A stretch of 64,000 nt of DNA, taken from NCBI GenBank assembly GCA_961205875.1, contig OY540821.1:15810001-15874000 (forward strand), given 5' to 3'. A model generated the notes under the pieces. It was not told where the DNA came from, searched no databases, and saw only the letters and a list, made by a program, of their open reading frames with translations. The position numbers were made by a program, and so were the translations under genes. Positions 38,849 through 53,692 of the stretch are shown here, piece by piece (the first letter of the stretch is position 1; each line of letters begins with the position of its first letter). The DNA is from Sialis fuliginosa. Taxonomy: Eukaryota > Arthropoda > Insecta > Megaloptera > Sialidae.

Positions 38849-39354
38849 AAGGTACTAAATATGACCCCCAATATGGCTATTTTTTAATTAAAACTGAATT
38901 AGAAATATTTATTGATATTTGATTACTACCATTTCTGAATATTAATCTATATACATTTAACTGTCTTACAACGTGATTTGACGAAAATATGTGTCAAAAT
39001 GGTGGACATTTAAACTAATTATTAGAATAATTTATTTATTAATTATTACATTATCATAGAGCAACTGCTTTACATTCTTTCCTTTATATATTTTGTGTCG
39101 TAGTACTTATCATTTTGTAATCATTAACAAGTGTCCATCACTGCGTGCTCATTACTTTATTCATTACTGGAGAAAAAACGTAAACAAAATAGAAGGCTAT
39201 AATTTAAAAAAAAAAAACTATATTTGAAATATAAAGAGTTACTTGTTTTATTAGTAACATGAGTTCATAATAATTATAAAAAGAAGCCCCTCAATCACAA
39301 AAAAAAAACAGTAAACTTTGCTCTTATAGTGGCTATAACTGGTGCCAGTACCTT
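38849..39354. mobile_element. GGTACTGGCACCAG-ended MITE, copy 3
   Basis: Left end AAGGTACTAAATATGACC, which lacks the internal GGCACCAGTCTTGG; right end CTGGTGCCAGTACCTT. Interior as in copies 1 and 2, slightly longer. Confidence 0.82.
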
Positions 39355-42300
39355 AGTAATAGTTGTGTTTTTATAGTACCTCAAATGAAAAGGTTTTATT
39401 GTGAAATATGAAATAAATAAACAAATGAATATACCTAACTTTTAAACATATTTTACAAAACACATCAAAACAAAAATACCAGAAATTTCACATCGGATAT
39501 AATATAAATGCAAAATTATATTCCGGATTATTAATTCCTTCATTCACGGGAGATTAATTCACAGGTTTAACAAACCACGAAATAGAGGGCGCTTTGTTTG
39601 TGGCGGGCAATTTGTAATCCGATCGTGAAAAATTTCAAGAATTTCTAGTTTTTGTCAGTACTAATAATGGATTGTGTTTTTGTAGGAATTTGTTTTTCAC
39701 GGGGGATGTATAATTATTGCATTCGAACGTCAATGTTGTTTTCATTTTATTGTTGCTGTTTACAGCAGTGACGGCGGAAGTGAATTATAATATCATACAG
39801 TGGCGTGTTAATATTAAATGTATTGAATTGGTATTTTAATCTGCAATGAGATGTGAAATTTTTAAGCTGCTCAAATCGGAAGTTTTTGTATTTTTAATAA
39901 TTGGTCAGTAGCGTGCCTGTAAAAAAATAATTTTAATCTAACATAAGATAATATATATTAAATGTTGTATTAATTTTGTTTTACAGGTATATAAATAATT
40001 TTGTCTGATCTTACGAAATGAATTAGTTGATATTTTGAAATAATAATAAAAGTAATAAAAATACAAAAAAAAATGAAAGAAAAAATACGATATTTCTCTA
40101 GTAAAAATGTATACAGATGAAAAAGATTTGATTTTAATAAAACCGCGGAGTAATCGTAGTTTAATTTTAAAAATATGTTTTCGGGGATATTTTAATTTAT
40201 ATTTCCATTGCCAAATAAAAAACTACGAGTAAATTAAATTTATTATATGTATTCAAGTAACAAAAAAAGAATATAAAAATGTATACTTACTCTCGCCGTC
40301 TTCTGAATAAATATTAACTTATTTTTTATTAAAATGTATATTTTTTTATTATATATTAAAAATATCTTTTTAAAAATAATTAAAATTTTAACCCTCTTTG
40401 TCCATTAATCTTTTTTTCGCACGTTCTATTTTTATTTCCATCCATTAAATGTACAATAAATTTAAGATGTTTCGGAAAATATTTGTATTATAAACACTTA
40501 ATCTCTAATAAAAATTCAAATTAATAAAACCTAATAAATCATTTCTACATTGTGAAAAGTTTTAGCTCTGAATTTAATAAAGGAAATAAACACAAGCCAT
40601 AAAACAATTTATAACTGAAGATTGCGTCTAAAATTCCACTACACTGTAAATCCCGCTTGAGGGGAGGGATAAACTCGGTGGGATGAGAAGTAAATTTTGA
40701 TATTGTATTAAATTTAAAATGTCAACAAATTAAAATAAATGTAGTCATGCCTCGGGTTTAAAGAATTCTTTGATAATTTTAACACAGGCGCCAACAGAGG
40801 AAAATACAATTTTAAAATGACCAGTAATAAATTTATATAATCTGTTATAAATATGCACTTCTATCTACTGATTTTGTAGATTTTTTGTTTCAATAAATAT
40901 TAAATAAAAACTTTCCCTACCTAGAAAATATACAGGTGATACCCATGACAATGAAAAATCTCAAGTAAATCGCAGTAGCTAGCCGATTTTTGAAATTTTG
41001 ATATTTTCTTTTTTTAAGACCGAAATAAAAAAAGGTGTTAAAAATGAAAAAAAAATTAAAACCATTTTGTGAAATAATTAAATTTTTAAAAACGTCTACG
41101 CACAACCATAGCTACATTCATATAGATTTTGATAAAATATTTTAATTTTCTTTCCAATAACCTATCCTGAAATTTCGATGGAACAATAGAGAGAAAAATT
41201 TTTTTAGTTGTCCCAATAATTAGTAATACATGTAAAAAAAATTTCCAAACATTGACAGTTTTTTAATCCGTCACACGATTTTAAAAGATTATTAATAAAT
41301 AGTGAAAATTTACTATTTGATATTAATCTTTAAATAAACAAGAGCAAAATGTAGGTATTAGATATATTTGAAAATTTCTTTGATTTTTACTATATTAAAA
41401 AATCAATGGAGTTTTTTAATTCACGCTAGACTGTAATTTTTCTCAGTCTCTGTCTCGTGTACGAGACGGGACGAAACAGATACGTAATTTTCACGAGACA
41501 AGATCGAGATGAAACTGTGTCTTGTAAAATTCGATACAAAAACGAAACTTCAGTTCTAAAAATCGAGACAAAACAAGACTTACCTACCTGACTCTAGTCT
41601 CGTCTCATATCTCTAAAAAACTATCACACTGAAATAATATAATTTAAATATTAAGTATTCTTAATTGTTATTAATAAAAATAATAATAAACTACATCGTC
41701 AATTCAGGTAATCCCATTTTCTGATGATTAACATGTTTCAGATTTTATTAAAGCATGAAAATAATTAAATTTAAATCTCATTCAAAAAAATAATATGTTC
41801 CATCACAAAAGAGGGATTGGGGTTTACCTCCTCCCTTCACAAAATACGTCACTGCTCGTTTAATAACCGCATTCCTTGGGGTACGCAGTAAAATTAATTT
41901 GTGGATTTGTAAAAAAATGTTGTTCAGGTATGATACAATTATTTTGTACGGTTTAGTTTTACCCGTAACTACCCTACATGATTTTTACTTTTTAATTAAA
42001 ATTAGGGAGACGACTTTGACGAATGTAACACAAACATTACTTGTGATTTTATTCAGGAGATAATATGACTAACTTCATGTAGTGATTAATCGAAAAAAAA
42101 ATATGGAACTTTTGCTTTTGTAATAAATATATTAATTATACAGTTCGAACTTTTTTCTTCCTAAAGATCTTAACAGGTTACTCTAAAGCAGGGCCCCCCC
42201 AACCTTTTTGTAACTAAGAGCACAATTATAAAAATCGCTATTTTGATGCAGGCACTCGAGTGTCTCTCACGCCTAAACTAAAAAAGTTAGACATAAAATA

Positions 42301-44200
42301 TATTTTGTTTGTTTATTGCTTACTTCTTTTTATACACCTATCCCCTTCGCTTTTACACGATTTATAAATTGACAATTTTCAAAAAACTAGTAAAAATGTT
42401 TATTCCGCTCCATATACGCCTATACAAAGATTTGATGGCATTTTTGAATTTTTTTCCTTCGGTAACCTGATGAAAAGAACAGGGGAATCCCGGTAATCTT
42501 CATCATTGTTCCTAATGTAAAATAAATTAAATATCTACTTATATTACTTTCATATGTTTGTTGTTTTATGAACTAAGAACAATTTTGAGTTTTCCAAGAT
42601 GTCTGACTTTTGTTTCACTTAAATAAATTACTGAATCATGCACATTTTGGGTTTTTTTTTCGTTTTACACGATTTTATTTAGCAAAATCCAAGATTTCAG
42701 TTTACACGATTTTATGCAGAACGTATCTACCGTGTAAATCGGAGGATAGGTATATACGTATGCCGCGACAGGTAAAAATGCGATTCTTAAAACTTTTATT
42801 ATTATTATATTAAATATTTTTAGATATCCCAACCAATATGGTGATTTTTGCGATATTTATTAATATAAGTATTACCAAACAGGCAAATTTACAAAAGTGT
42901 AAGTTGTGAAAAGCCTATGATAGTAGCATCTTCTACCTCCTCCCCTCCCCCCCCCCACTAATCAACTGTTTATACCTACGAATTTTCTACTAATATAAGA
43001 AAACTATAGAAAATAAAGAAGATAACGTGTTAACAAAATAAAACAAATAGTAATCGTACAATGTGTTTTATATATTTACTAAATTACCTACTCAGTTTAA
43101 CAAAAATAGTAATAAAAGATTTACCTATAGGTTCTTTGGTTTAATAGCAGCCAGACTCCATTTCCCAGAAGAAAATAACAAATGGGGAAAAATAACTGCG
43201 TAAATAAAAATAGTAATAAAAAATAATATCACTGGAGTGCGCTATGTCATAAACTTTTAATGCCATTTATTTTATTTCGTTTATATTTTACCTACCTATT
43301 TTTAATATATTTGATAGACGCTGTCTTGCAATATATTATGAACTGACAATGGGAATTATTACGTGAATGAATTTTAGTGTCCCGTAGAAAACTAGGAACC
43401 CTTATAGTTTCACTCTGTCCGTCTGTCTGTCTCTCTATGTAAATTTTATACCGATTAAGACTGATAACCCAAAAACAGAAATGATAAGATTTTTGAAAAA
43501 AAAAATTTCACTTAATCCATTAAGCGGTATGTCTTTAGATAGATCTCTTAAAATGCAACAAAAAATGTTATATGACCTTTTGATTTTAACCCTTCAGTCA
43601 CGAATTATTTGCTTTTAAATGTCTAATTTCTAAACTATCGATTCAAAGATCTAAGTCACTTTGGCTTCTGGACGTCTTTTTTTATTTATTTTTATAACAG
43701 TCTATATCAAACTGTGAAAAATCTTTGTGAAAGCTAGAGAGAAAATGTTCTGCAACACTAGTACTTAAATATTTTCTTTATGAATAACTAAGGAAAAATG
43801 GAAATATGTTTGTTTTTCTCGCTAAAACAGCTCCACACCTTTTCTTTTACCCCTCGTCTATGCGAACAACATTTTACTCTAGAGACACTCGCAGTATTTT
43901 TATGTATGAAATCTGTTTTCTTACTTTTTATCAAGGGCTGGGGAAAACGCATTAATATAATTTCTTTCCATTACATTGAAATTTATTCACTATGCGCTGT
44001 ATATACATACATATATATTTACATCTTGGGCCAATTTTGACAAAAGACACAACTAATGACCACACAATTGAAAATTATAATTATTATTGAAGACCTTTTT
44101 TTTTTAATTAAATACAATGAATTATATGATCAAAAATAAAAAAAAGGTCATTTGGTTCAAAATTTTTATATTTATTTCGCATATTATAACAGCATTGAAA
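39355..44200. other. Long AT-rich gene-free stretch
   Basis: Holds a GAGAC-rich segment with the dyad GTCTCGTGTACGAGAC (41430-41610), a hAT-like end CAGGGCCCCCCCAACC at 42187, C-rich runs near 42947, and a CTGTCCGTCTGTCTGTC tract at 43417. No gene is supported. Confidence 0.4.
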
Positions 44201-44259
44201 ATTTCGGGGGGGGTTATTATCACAAAAATTCAAAATTGTTATACTAATTTCATATATTT

Positions 44260-44325
44260 TAAAATTTCGGGTGGGGTTTCGACCCCAAACCCCCCCCCCC
44301 CCCCCCGTTCCTACGCCACTGACTA
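44260..44325. repeat. hAT-like right end with 17-C run
   Basis: C-run at 44290-44306 followed by GTTCCTACGCCACTG. Resembles the 34616-34694 remnant. Its partner end was not found. Confidence 0.45.
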
Positions 44326-44746
44326 ATGAACAAATAAATAAAAATACAAATAACTTAAATAATTAATATAATATCAGGTTTTCGAGAAAAGGGATCAATA
44401 TGGCAGATATTTTTTTGTAATCTATTATATTATTTTGTACATATTTGAAGTCATCTGTAAAAGACGTAGTAGTTTTTACTAAATAGAAAAACTCTATGGT
44501 ACGGGACACCAATACGCGAAGCTCGACTCGCATTTTATTTTTAATTGCTGATTGCAAAGGAGGGAAGGAAGTAAAAATTCAGTATTTTTTCAACACAGAT
44601 TTTTATTTTTAAAAATTGGTTACAATTTTTTTATTGGTAAGAGATTTAGTGAAAAATTATAAGTACGAACATTAATTTTCATAATGCAAGTATTTATATA
44701 ATAACTTTCTTACATTAATATCCGGTATTATAAAGGAGCTAACAAA

Positions 44747-45029
44747 GCTAGCTAGCAAGCACTTTCAAATGGGGTATTAATTCTGTGATGGTATCTATGG
44801 ATCAGTTATGGAATTTAGAGCAGTGATACTTCAACTTATTCATTTATTATAGCACAGTTGGCAACCCTGACTGTACAAAATAATTTTCATAATATCGCCA
44901 CTGTTTTAATACCGTTGGTGTTTATATATACATACCACCCGTGTACGAAAATTGTCAAACACTTCATGAAACTTCGAGAGAACTGTCAGATAGGTTCGAA
45001 ACCTTATTTGAAAGTGCTTGCTAGCTAGC
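44747..45029. mobile_element. Inverted-repeat element related to 3803-4120
   Basis: Ends GCTAGCTAGCAAGCACTTTC and complement. The interior shares GACAATTTTCG, TTCATGAAGTGTTTGAC and TCCGGTATTATAAA with the 3.8-4.1 kb hAT-like element, but the CAGGGG ends are not visible here. Confidence 0.75.
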
Positions 45030-45050
45030 AAATTTTGTATTTTTTGTATT

Positions 45051-45508
45051 TCAATAAATTTGTACCATTGTGCTTAAAAAAATTTTTAATAAGAGCTCCA
45101 TGAATTTATTTTCTTTATGCTTGAATAGTATTATTGGTGATTCTTTTTGAATGGGTACTATTTTAACTGGGGAGTACTTTGACGTTAACTCCGTGGGTAC
45201 AAGTTTTTTATTAGGTTGTATAATACTCGCATGAATCACAGTTTTCACTGGAGCAGAAAGTTCAGATGTTACAGAGTTGAGAAGTTTTTCAGATTTGGGA
45301 AAAGTAACAATATCTTCAGTAAATGATAACTGTAACAAAATTAATAAAATAATAATATTGTTAAAAAATAATAATTCTTTCAAAAATACAGTGGCGGAGC
45401 AAGGGGGGGGGGTATATTGTAATATAAATTCAGTGGAAAAAAAACACTCACCTCTAAAAATGTTACTAAAAATAGTACAATAAATAATTTTCTCAGAGTA
45501 AGACTCAT
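45051..45508 (-). CDS. Candidate small secreted peptide gene, two exons
   Basis: Exon 1 (45452-45508) encodes 19 residues, MSLTLRKLFIVLFLVTFLE, and ends at a strong donor GAG|GTGAGTG. Exon 2 (45051-45329) follows an acceptor TTTTGTTACAG in the same phase and adds 92 residues, giving 111 in all. The N-terminus is a good signal peptide, with cleavage likely near SFTED. The mature part is Lys/Ser/Val-rich (KTVIHASIIQPNKK, SPVKIVPIQKESP) with no Cys and no recognised domain. The intron is 122 bp and contains a hAT-terminus-like CAGTGGCGGAGCAAGG. The last coding bases stop 22 bp short of an inverted-repeat element (44747-45029), so the 3' end may be transposon-influenced. It could instead be a chance frame or part of a larger gene with further exons. 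No family is recognised. Confidence 0.45.
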
Positions 45509-47354
45509 TTTTCTTTTAAACTATTCTTGTATGTTAAAATTATAAATAATTTAAAATTGATATGAAACTTATTTATATAGTTTTCACAACGAGAAAATCA
45601 TGATTATGAATTAATTGATATTAATTATTAATGAACCAATAAATATCGTGATTAAGAATATTTTTATAACACATAAAATATTTTTATATCCAATAAATAC
45701 TTAATAGTTACTAAATTCAAAAAACAGTGGCGTATCTATAATTTTAATATAAAATATTATTTCTAAACGGGGTGAAAATTAAAGCCTTGGCACTTTATAG
45801 AGGGGTCCCTTTCCACTAAGAAATTTTTGACGACCAAAAAAAAAATGTTTTTTAACTCACCTCTTTAGACCTATAGTATTTTATTACTTACCTAATTTAA
45901 AAAATTAAATGAAAACTTAATATTAAAAATAAATAGATAAATACTTTGACAAAACAACTTTATTGAATTTTTTTTTTCATTTTACAATCTGAGCAGAAAA
46001 TTAGACAAATATTTTTTTTTTTTTGATTTGCAAGAATATACTATACATATTGACATTTCGAAATCAAACAGCCCAATATGTCAAAATTGGAATGTTAAAT
46101 TATTTTTAAAAATACATCAATGAATTCATTTTGGATGGAATCATTTTCAAAAACTCAAAACAGAAAAACAAATATTAACACAATCGTGAAGGCAACAAAT
46201 TTCACTTTAAAAGTTCTGAGCAAAAGCTATTAAAAAAATATCAGCCATCACGATGTGGATTGATAATGATTCAATTTTATAACAATTATCAATGCCAATT
46301 TATTTATTAATTATTTGCTTATACTTTCATTATTATTTTTTTTCAATATCTACTTAATATACATAATATGTATCTTCAAACGTTCATAATACTAGAATAG
46401 CAATAAACACATTTAATTCAAAAAAATAAAACATAACCTAAAAATTTTTAATTTGTGAAACAATCATTAAATTCATTGAGTTCGTGCTTCTGCTTAAACT
46501 AGCTCTTTCAATTTCGTGCTATTTTCATATACATTGTATCAATCTGTATGAAATTATAAATATCAATAATTAATATTAATAATAGAGATAATATTGTCAT
46601 GTAGCATCTAATATCTACTAAATTAAAATAAAATATATATGTATATAAAAATTCTCACTTTTATTCAATCAATTTTTAAAATAAACCAACTAAAATAAAA
46701 TTTTATATAAATTTAAACTACAAGCTGTTTGAAATAATAAATTGAGGTTAGAATACATAAATAAATTTATTTGTAGGTTATATATCTATATTTATTTTAT
46801 CTTTAAATTCAATTTAGTAATAGGACTATTATAAATATTGAAAATAACAAGTTAATTGTTTATTTTTCTTTGCTGCATCCACAAATTTTAAATCAATTAA
46901 TTAATAAGAGCTTTCCAAGCAAACGTTAACTTGTAAAGCATAAAATACTCTTGATCTTAAAGTAATTGTTGTCTACATTGCTTTCTTGTCATTATTTCAA
47001 CCAACAATTAATCACAAATTGCTATAAAGTGTCATATCTTGAAATAACGACAAAAACAACGGAGCTTATTATAGGTAAAAAACTGATAAAATTTGTGAAT
47101 ATACCTCACAAATTAATAACAAGTCTTAAATGGTTATTAAAAATAAATATTCCAATACTTTACTTTAAAAAATTGGCACAAAACAAGTAATATAAATTAA
47201 AAAACAAAGACGACTACACCCCCAGATCTTTACAATGTAAAACAATTAAAATGGGGTCATAATATTCTGCATCTGCATCGTTTTAGTATTAGTAAGGACA
47301 AATTCCTGACGCAAAATAGATCTGGGTGAATATTATTATATAAACATACTGTCT
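45509..47354. other. AT-rich stretch; nothing supported
   Basis: CAGTGGCGTATCT at 45727 resembles a hAT end. No coding signal. Confidence 0.35.
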
Positions 47355-47605
47355 ATTCATTTGAAAACTTGCCACCTGAATATTTCTGAAATTAAACATA
47401 AAAAAATGTCTCGTTTTGACAGAGAAATAAAAAAAAATAAAAAAATTTCAATTTTCAAAAACATTTAACAAAATCATTGAAGATTTTGGACATTCAAGAA
47501 ATGTCGTGGAAAATTTTAATTATATGAAAAATTATTTGTTTTTTTTAACCTTAAATTTTTTTAAATGCATACTTTCAGAAATATTTAGGTGGAGTTTTCA
47601 AATGA
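47355..47605. repeat. Inverted repeat with 33-37-bp arms
   Basis: Arms 47355-47391 and 47573-47605 (CATTTGAAAACTTGCCACC against GGTGGAGTTTTCAAATG). No clear duplication, no coding. Confidence 0.75.
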
Positions 47606-47679
47606 ACATACAATATATGACTGTGCATATTATAAAAGCACCAAGAAAATTTTCAGACAGATTGTAACAAAGTATAAAT

Positions 47680-47993
47680 CAAGGGTGGGCAACCTTACCA
47701 AATTACGGGACCAAATAAAATAATTTTCAAACAAATTACTGATTTCTCGTGTACTGAAAAAACAACTATTATTTACTATGGTAATTTAGTGCTATCTTTT
47801 TAATAATTAATCAATCTAACGCCCTGTATTATCAAACATTTCATTGAGTGTCTAAATATTGATTTAAATCACGTTTGTAATTTAGCATTTAGCGCTAAAG
47901 GAGCTTTAAATTTGTTGATGATACTGGGCATAAATTTGGTCCGATTGTTGTCACAGTAACATGTAAAATTAGGCCGAAGGTTGCCTACCATTG
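47680..47993. mobile_element. hAT-like MITE, CAAGGGTGGGCAACCTT ends
   Basis: Left CAAGGGTGGGCAACCTT; right AAGGTTGCCTACCATTG. The end sequence resembles known animal hAT miniatures. No convincing TSD remains. Confidence 0.7.
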
Positions 47994-49503
47994 AAAAAAA
48001 ATAAATTACATATAAAATTATATTTAAAAAAAAATCCAACCCCTTCACATTCTAATAAGAGCACTTTAGTAAGACCATTTAAAGTGAAGTTATTGTTAAT
48101 TGCTTTGTTTTTAAAATAAAACCATTTACTTTTTTATGTTATTCTTGAAATTTTGACATAGCCAAAAACGTTATCTTTTCTTCCTAAATATTAAAAATAG
48201 ATATTTATTTTAATACATTAATAAATATTTTATATTTGGATGCAGTTATATAAAAAGGAAATAAAACATATTAATGTTATATACATACATAATTAAACGT
48301 CTTAACATTTTATCGATTTGTTCCTTTTTATATATACCGTCCATTTATAAAAAGTAAATGGAAATATACTTACAAGTGACATCAATCAACAGTGTTTCAA
48401 AAATATTTTAAAATATTGTGAATCATTTGAAAGGGCTGTATATAATCTATATATTATATAATGTATATAACCGACATTGTTATAATTAAACCAAATAATA
48501 ACCTTAAAATATATTCATTGAGATATTCGAATAACAATGTCAGCATAAACCACTAGATTTATCACAAAAAATATTCTTTAATATAACGATATTTTGATTA
48601 ATTAAGGTTAGGGTTGTCAGATTTCATTTCTAATATGCTGAAAATAATTAATAATAACATCAATATCTAGCAACCCTAAATTAAGATATATATTTTACAA
48701 CATAATGCAATTTTCAATAATACCATCAATGATTTACTGTTAGTAAATAGTGATAACTAAGAAAATAAACCGTTAATCACCTAGATTTTATTTTAATGTC
48801 ATTATAAGATAAAACATTTTTTTTTGTTTAAAAAAACTCAATTTATATTCAAGTTACTAAAAATTATAAAATAAATTTGTTATTTTTTAAAATAAATATA
48901 TTTCCTATTAATTAAGATAATTAAAAAAACATCTAAGTGATTAAGGGTAAATACAAAAGCTTCTCTTCTTATAAAATAAATATAAATTTAATTCCAAGTA
49001 AATTTAAATTAAAATGTTCAAAAGAAATAGTAAATTCTGTAAATATTATTTATTAAAAAATGTAAGAAGTTGTTCATATTTCTCAATTATTTTGGTATTA
49101 ATTTTTTACTCATATTCGATATGAAAAAGCGTATATGATATTAAAATCATCTACGTATATTTTTTTTAATGAAATGAATATAAGTATTATGTTGTAAAAT
49201 ATAATTGTTGAATCAATACTTAAGCATAAATGTATATGGCTAAAAACATTACAAAATGGCTCATACATTTAGAAAACAAAATATACATTTCCTTTGATAA
49301 AATAGATCACAAATATTCGATTGAAAAATATCTAATCATCTTAAAACATAATAAAGTTTATAACTGAGCCCCTTTTTATGAAAATGGCATGAGTCAAATT
49401 TAAAATACATATTCATTTACTGAACAATGGACAGTTATAATAATTTATAACAATTAAAATATAACAATCCACTTTCATAATCAAAGGGTCATTTAATTGT
49501 TGT
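47994..49503. other. AT-rich stretch with one small dyad element
   Basis: At about 48605-48681, TTAGGGTTGTCAGAT and TCTAGCAACCCTAA form a short inverted-repeat element. Nothing else is supported. Confidence 0.45.
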
Positions 49504-49511
49504 GTCTACAC

Positions 49512-49803
49512 TAGAGGTCGGCGATTGTTAAATTCAACATTCAAAGTGTTCTCTTAGTTTTAGTTACTGAATTTTCAACGAGGTTACGTTTATTAATTTG
49601 TTTCGTTTTTTTAAGCAAGTTTCTTATATTTTATAGCCTTTAATTCTCTGTTAATTTATCGTAACAAAAACATTGAAAAAGTTATTTGTTTATTATTAAC
49701 GAACTTTTCAAAATAATAATAATAATAGTAATAATTTTATTTATTCAAATTTAAAACTCTATTCGAGTTATTCAACCGAAACATTTGATTTCACCCACCT
49801 CTA
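49512..49803. mobile_element. hAT-like MITE with near-perfect 8-bp TSD
   Basis: Ends TAGAGGTCGGC and CCACCTCTA. Flanks GTCTACAC (49504-49511) and GTCTGCAC (49804-49811) match at 7 of 8. Lies about 200 bp past the CD164-like stop codon. Confidence 0.82.
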
Positions 49804-49888
49804 GTCTGCACATTTACTTATCTAGGTGGCATAACTATATTTTCTATAATTTAATATAACATATGCCATTTTCAAAATTGCATCCGAA

Positions 49889-49894
49889 TTTATT
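49889..49894 (-). terminator. Candidate polyadenylation signal of the CD164-like gene
   Basis: AATAAA on the minus strand, about 105 bp downstream of the stop codon. It precedes the hAT-like element at 49512-49803, so the transcript would end before that element. This is position-based inference; other AATAAA matches exist further downstream, as expected in AT-rich DNA. Confidence 0.4.
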
Positions 49895-49999
49895 AATTGT
49901 TCAAATTCAAAATAAAATATTACTTACTTGGTTCTCATTAACCAACTAAAAACAAACAAATAAAAACAAATCTTATCATCAAAACAATACGTTCTGTCT

Positions 50000-51399
50000 C
50001 TACAATGTATGATAATTACGTTCAGTACGTGCTTTGTAGAACTTCCACGAGACAAACCCAATTGCCATTAGTCCCAGAGTCAGTACAATACCTCCAATAA
50101 AGCTAGGTCCATCAAACTTCCGTTCTGGCTTGGCAGGCGGTGGTGCAATCGTCGTTACATTTGGTGCAGCCGTCGTGGTCGGTGGTACAGTTGAATTAGC
50201 TGTTGTAGTCGTGGGCAAGAGTGTTGTTGTTGGTTCAGTTGTTGTGGGCAAAGTAGTTGTTATTGGCTTTTCCGTAGTTGGCGTAGTTGGTGGAGTTACA
50301 GTGGTTGTGCTTGTAGTTGACGTTGTCGTTGGTTTTGACGTGGTAGTTGGTGTTGGTGTAGTAGTCGGAGGAGGAGCAGTTGTAATATTTGAATTGGGTA
50401 ATGGTTGAGGGCTAATATTAATTGAAGGATCTACACGTTCATTTATTTCAGTAGTCACTGTAAAAGTATAAATAATAACTGATATACAATTGTACATTAT
50501 TATTATTATAATTATAAAATAACCAGGGCACAAATGTGTATAAATAACTATAACAAAGGGGAGAAGATCAATTGTTAGTGACAAACTGGCTCGATAAGCA
50601 TAAAACTATATATTAATCATTTTTAATGCACCGTATTAATTTGTCGGCCTAGCTAGAAAATGTTCTATTATCTACACACTTGTTTAACTGTTATAGTTTG
50701 TAACATGAAAAATAACCGATCTAAACATTATAATTGCATTGTTGAACCCGTGTCATCTTTCATGTTCAAACTATACCTACATTATTTTGGAATTGAACTT
50801 CTTCCTTATTGTATATATATTACAATTAACATTACTGAAGAAATCCTGTTAAAAATGCATATTAGTTTATAATACTTCTCTTTGCAAACATGTAATATAA
50901 ATGACCTAATCAGTTTTTACATTTAATATGTACATTATCATTATACAAAGATAAAATGTTAAGTCAACATATTTATTAATAACAGTAATGATAATTACTT
51001 AAACCAGTAACAAGTCAATAATAATTGACAGTAATATTAATACGCTAATTAAAATAAATATCATAATTTACCAAATAATTAACTTATAATAATCGATTAG
51101 AGAAACGACACGAATTATTATACATTCTAACAATAAAAATTCCATTGTTTAAAATATAATTAAACTCTTCATAAAAATAAAATTGATTGATCGATTTAAG
51201 AAGTATTATATCTGTAATATAAATTCCATATTTTTAAATCATTAATAATATGTAAAAATATATTAATGGCATTAATGATAAATATCTCAATATGTCACAA
51301 AGTACAGTAACCTTAACACTTACCATCCATTGTACTTTTTGCTGTAGTAATTGCTCCAAGTAGAAGAGAAATTAAGATAATAGTTTTAAATATCTCCAT
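50000..51399 (-). CDS. vsg: CD164-like sialomucin (visgun orthologue), two exons
   Basis: Two coding exons, 51324-51399 and 50000-50457, join across an 866-bp GT...AG intron (donor GTAAGTG, acceptor TTTTACAG) to give 177 residues. Residues 1-20 form a signal peptide. About residues 27-135 are a mucin domain of Thr/Pro runs with several N-x-S/T sites (NIS, NIT, NST, NVT). Residues 145-165 are a transmembrane helix starting FIGGIVLTLG. The cytoplasmic tail is short and ends RNYHTL. The FIGGIVL membrane start and the C-terminal YHTL, a Tyr-x-x-hydrophobic endosome/lysosome sorting signal, are hallmarks of CD164/endolyn, whose fly member is visgun. Known role of the family: a heavily O-glycosylated protein of the cell surface and endolysosomes. 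The start at 51399 is chosen because it supplies the signal peptide; reading back into the intron from the second exon gives a longer open frame that lacks one. It is divergent from ZC4H2. Confidence 0.93.
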
Positions 51400-52031
51400 T
51401 TTTTATTGAAATGTTATACTGATTATCAAATTGTAGAACAAACAAAAATCTAATAAGAATTCCAATAAAATAACGAAGTTACAGCTTACACTACACACGA
51501 CACAGTATAAGTGAATTCCCTTTTATAATCTAAAATATTGTAATGTTGGCTGAAACAGTGGTTCTAAAATTTCATTTGAAACAAAGAAAAATTAATGTAT
51601 TTTATTCAAATATATTTGATAAATGTAAAAGCTTGTTGTAGTATTGATATTATGCATAAATTTATTGTAATTAATATGATTTTATGTTGTAAAATAGGTT
51701 TTATTAATATTTTAATCATGATTAAAATGTTTGAAAACTAATGATTTGGCGCTATAGTCGTACGGGGAATAATAGAACTACTGTCACAAAGATTTTAATT
51801 TTGACAAAGTGGTGTAAAGTAATTGTCAAATTTATATTTTAATATTTAATTATATATTTTGATTATTTTTCACTAAAAAATAATTTAAATATACATAGAA
51901 GTAACGTTTCAAGTTACATAAATAGATTTCGTGTTTTATTATTTTATTTATTAATAATAAAAAATTGTTCCTGAATCAATGCGGTGATTATAGTAAACAT
52001 AATTCACAAATTTTGATTTTTTTAAATAAAA
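51400..52031. promoter_or_regulatory. Divergent intergenic promoter region between CD164-like gene and ZC4H2
   Basis: These 632 bp separate two start codons facing away from each other, so they must hold both 5' UTRs and both promoters unless untranslated exons lie elsewhere. A perfect 20-bp palindrome, ATTTTAATCATGATTAAAAT, sits at 51709-51728, almost exactly midway. No convincing TATA box was seen. A short less AT-rich patch lies at about 51750-51785. Confidence 0.5.

Positions 52032-53692
<1,661 letters not shown>

Noticed and set aside
50130-50408. Plus-strand Val/Gly-rich frame of 92 residues
   Set aside because: Mirror image of the Thr/Pro codons of the mucin exon on the other strand.
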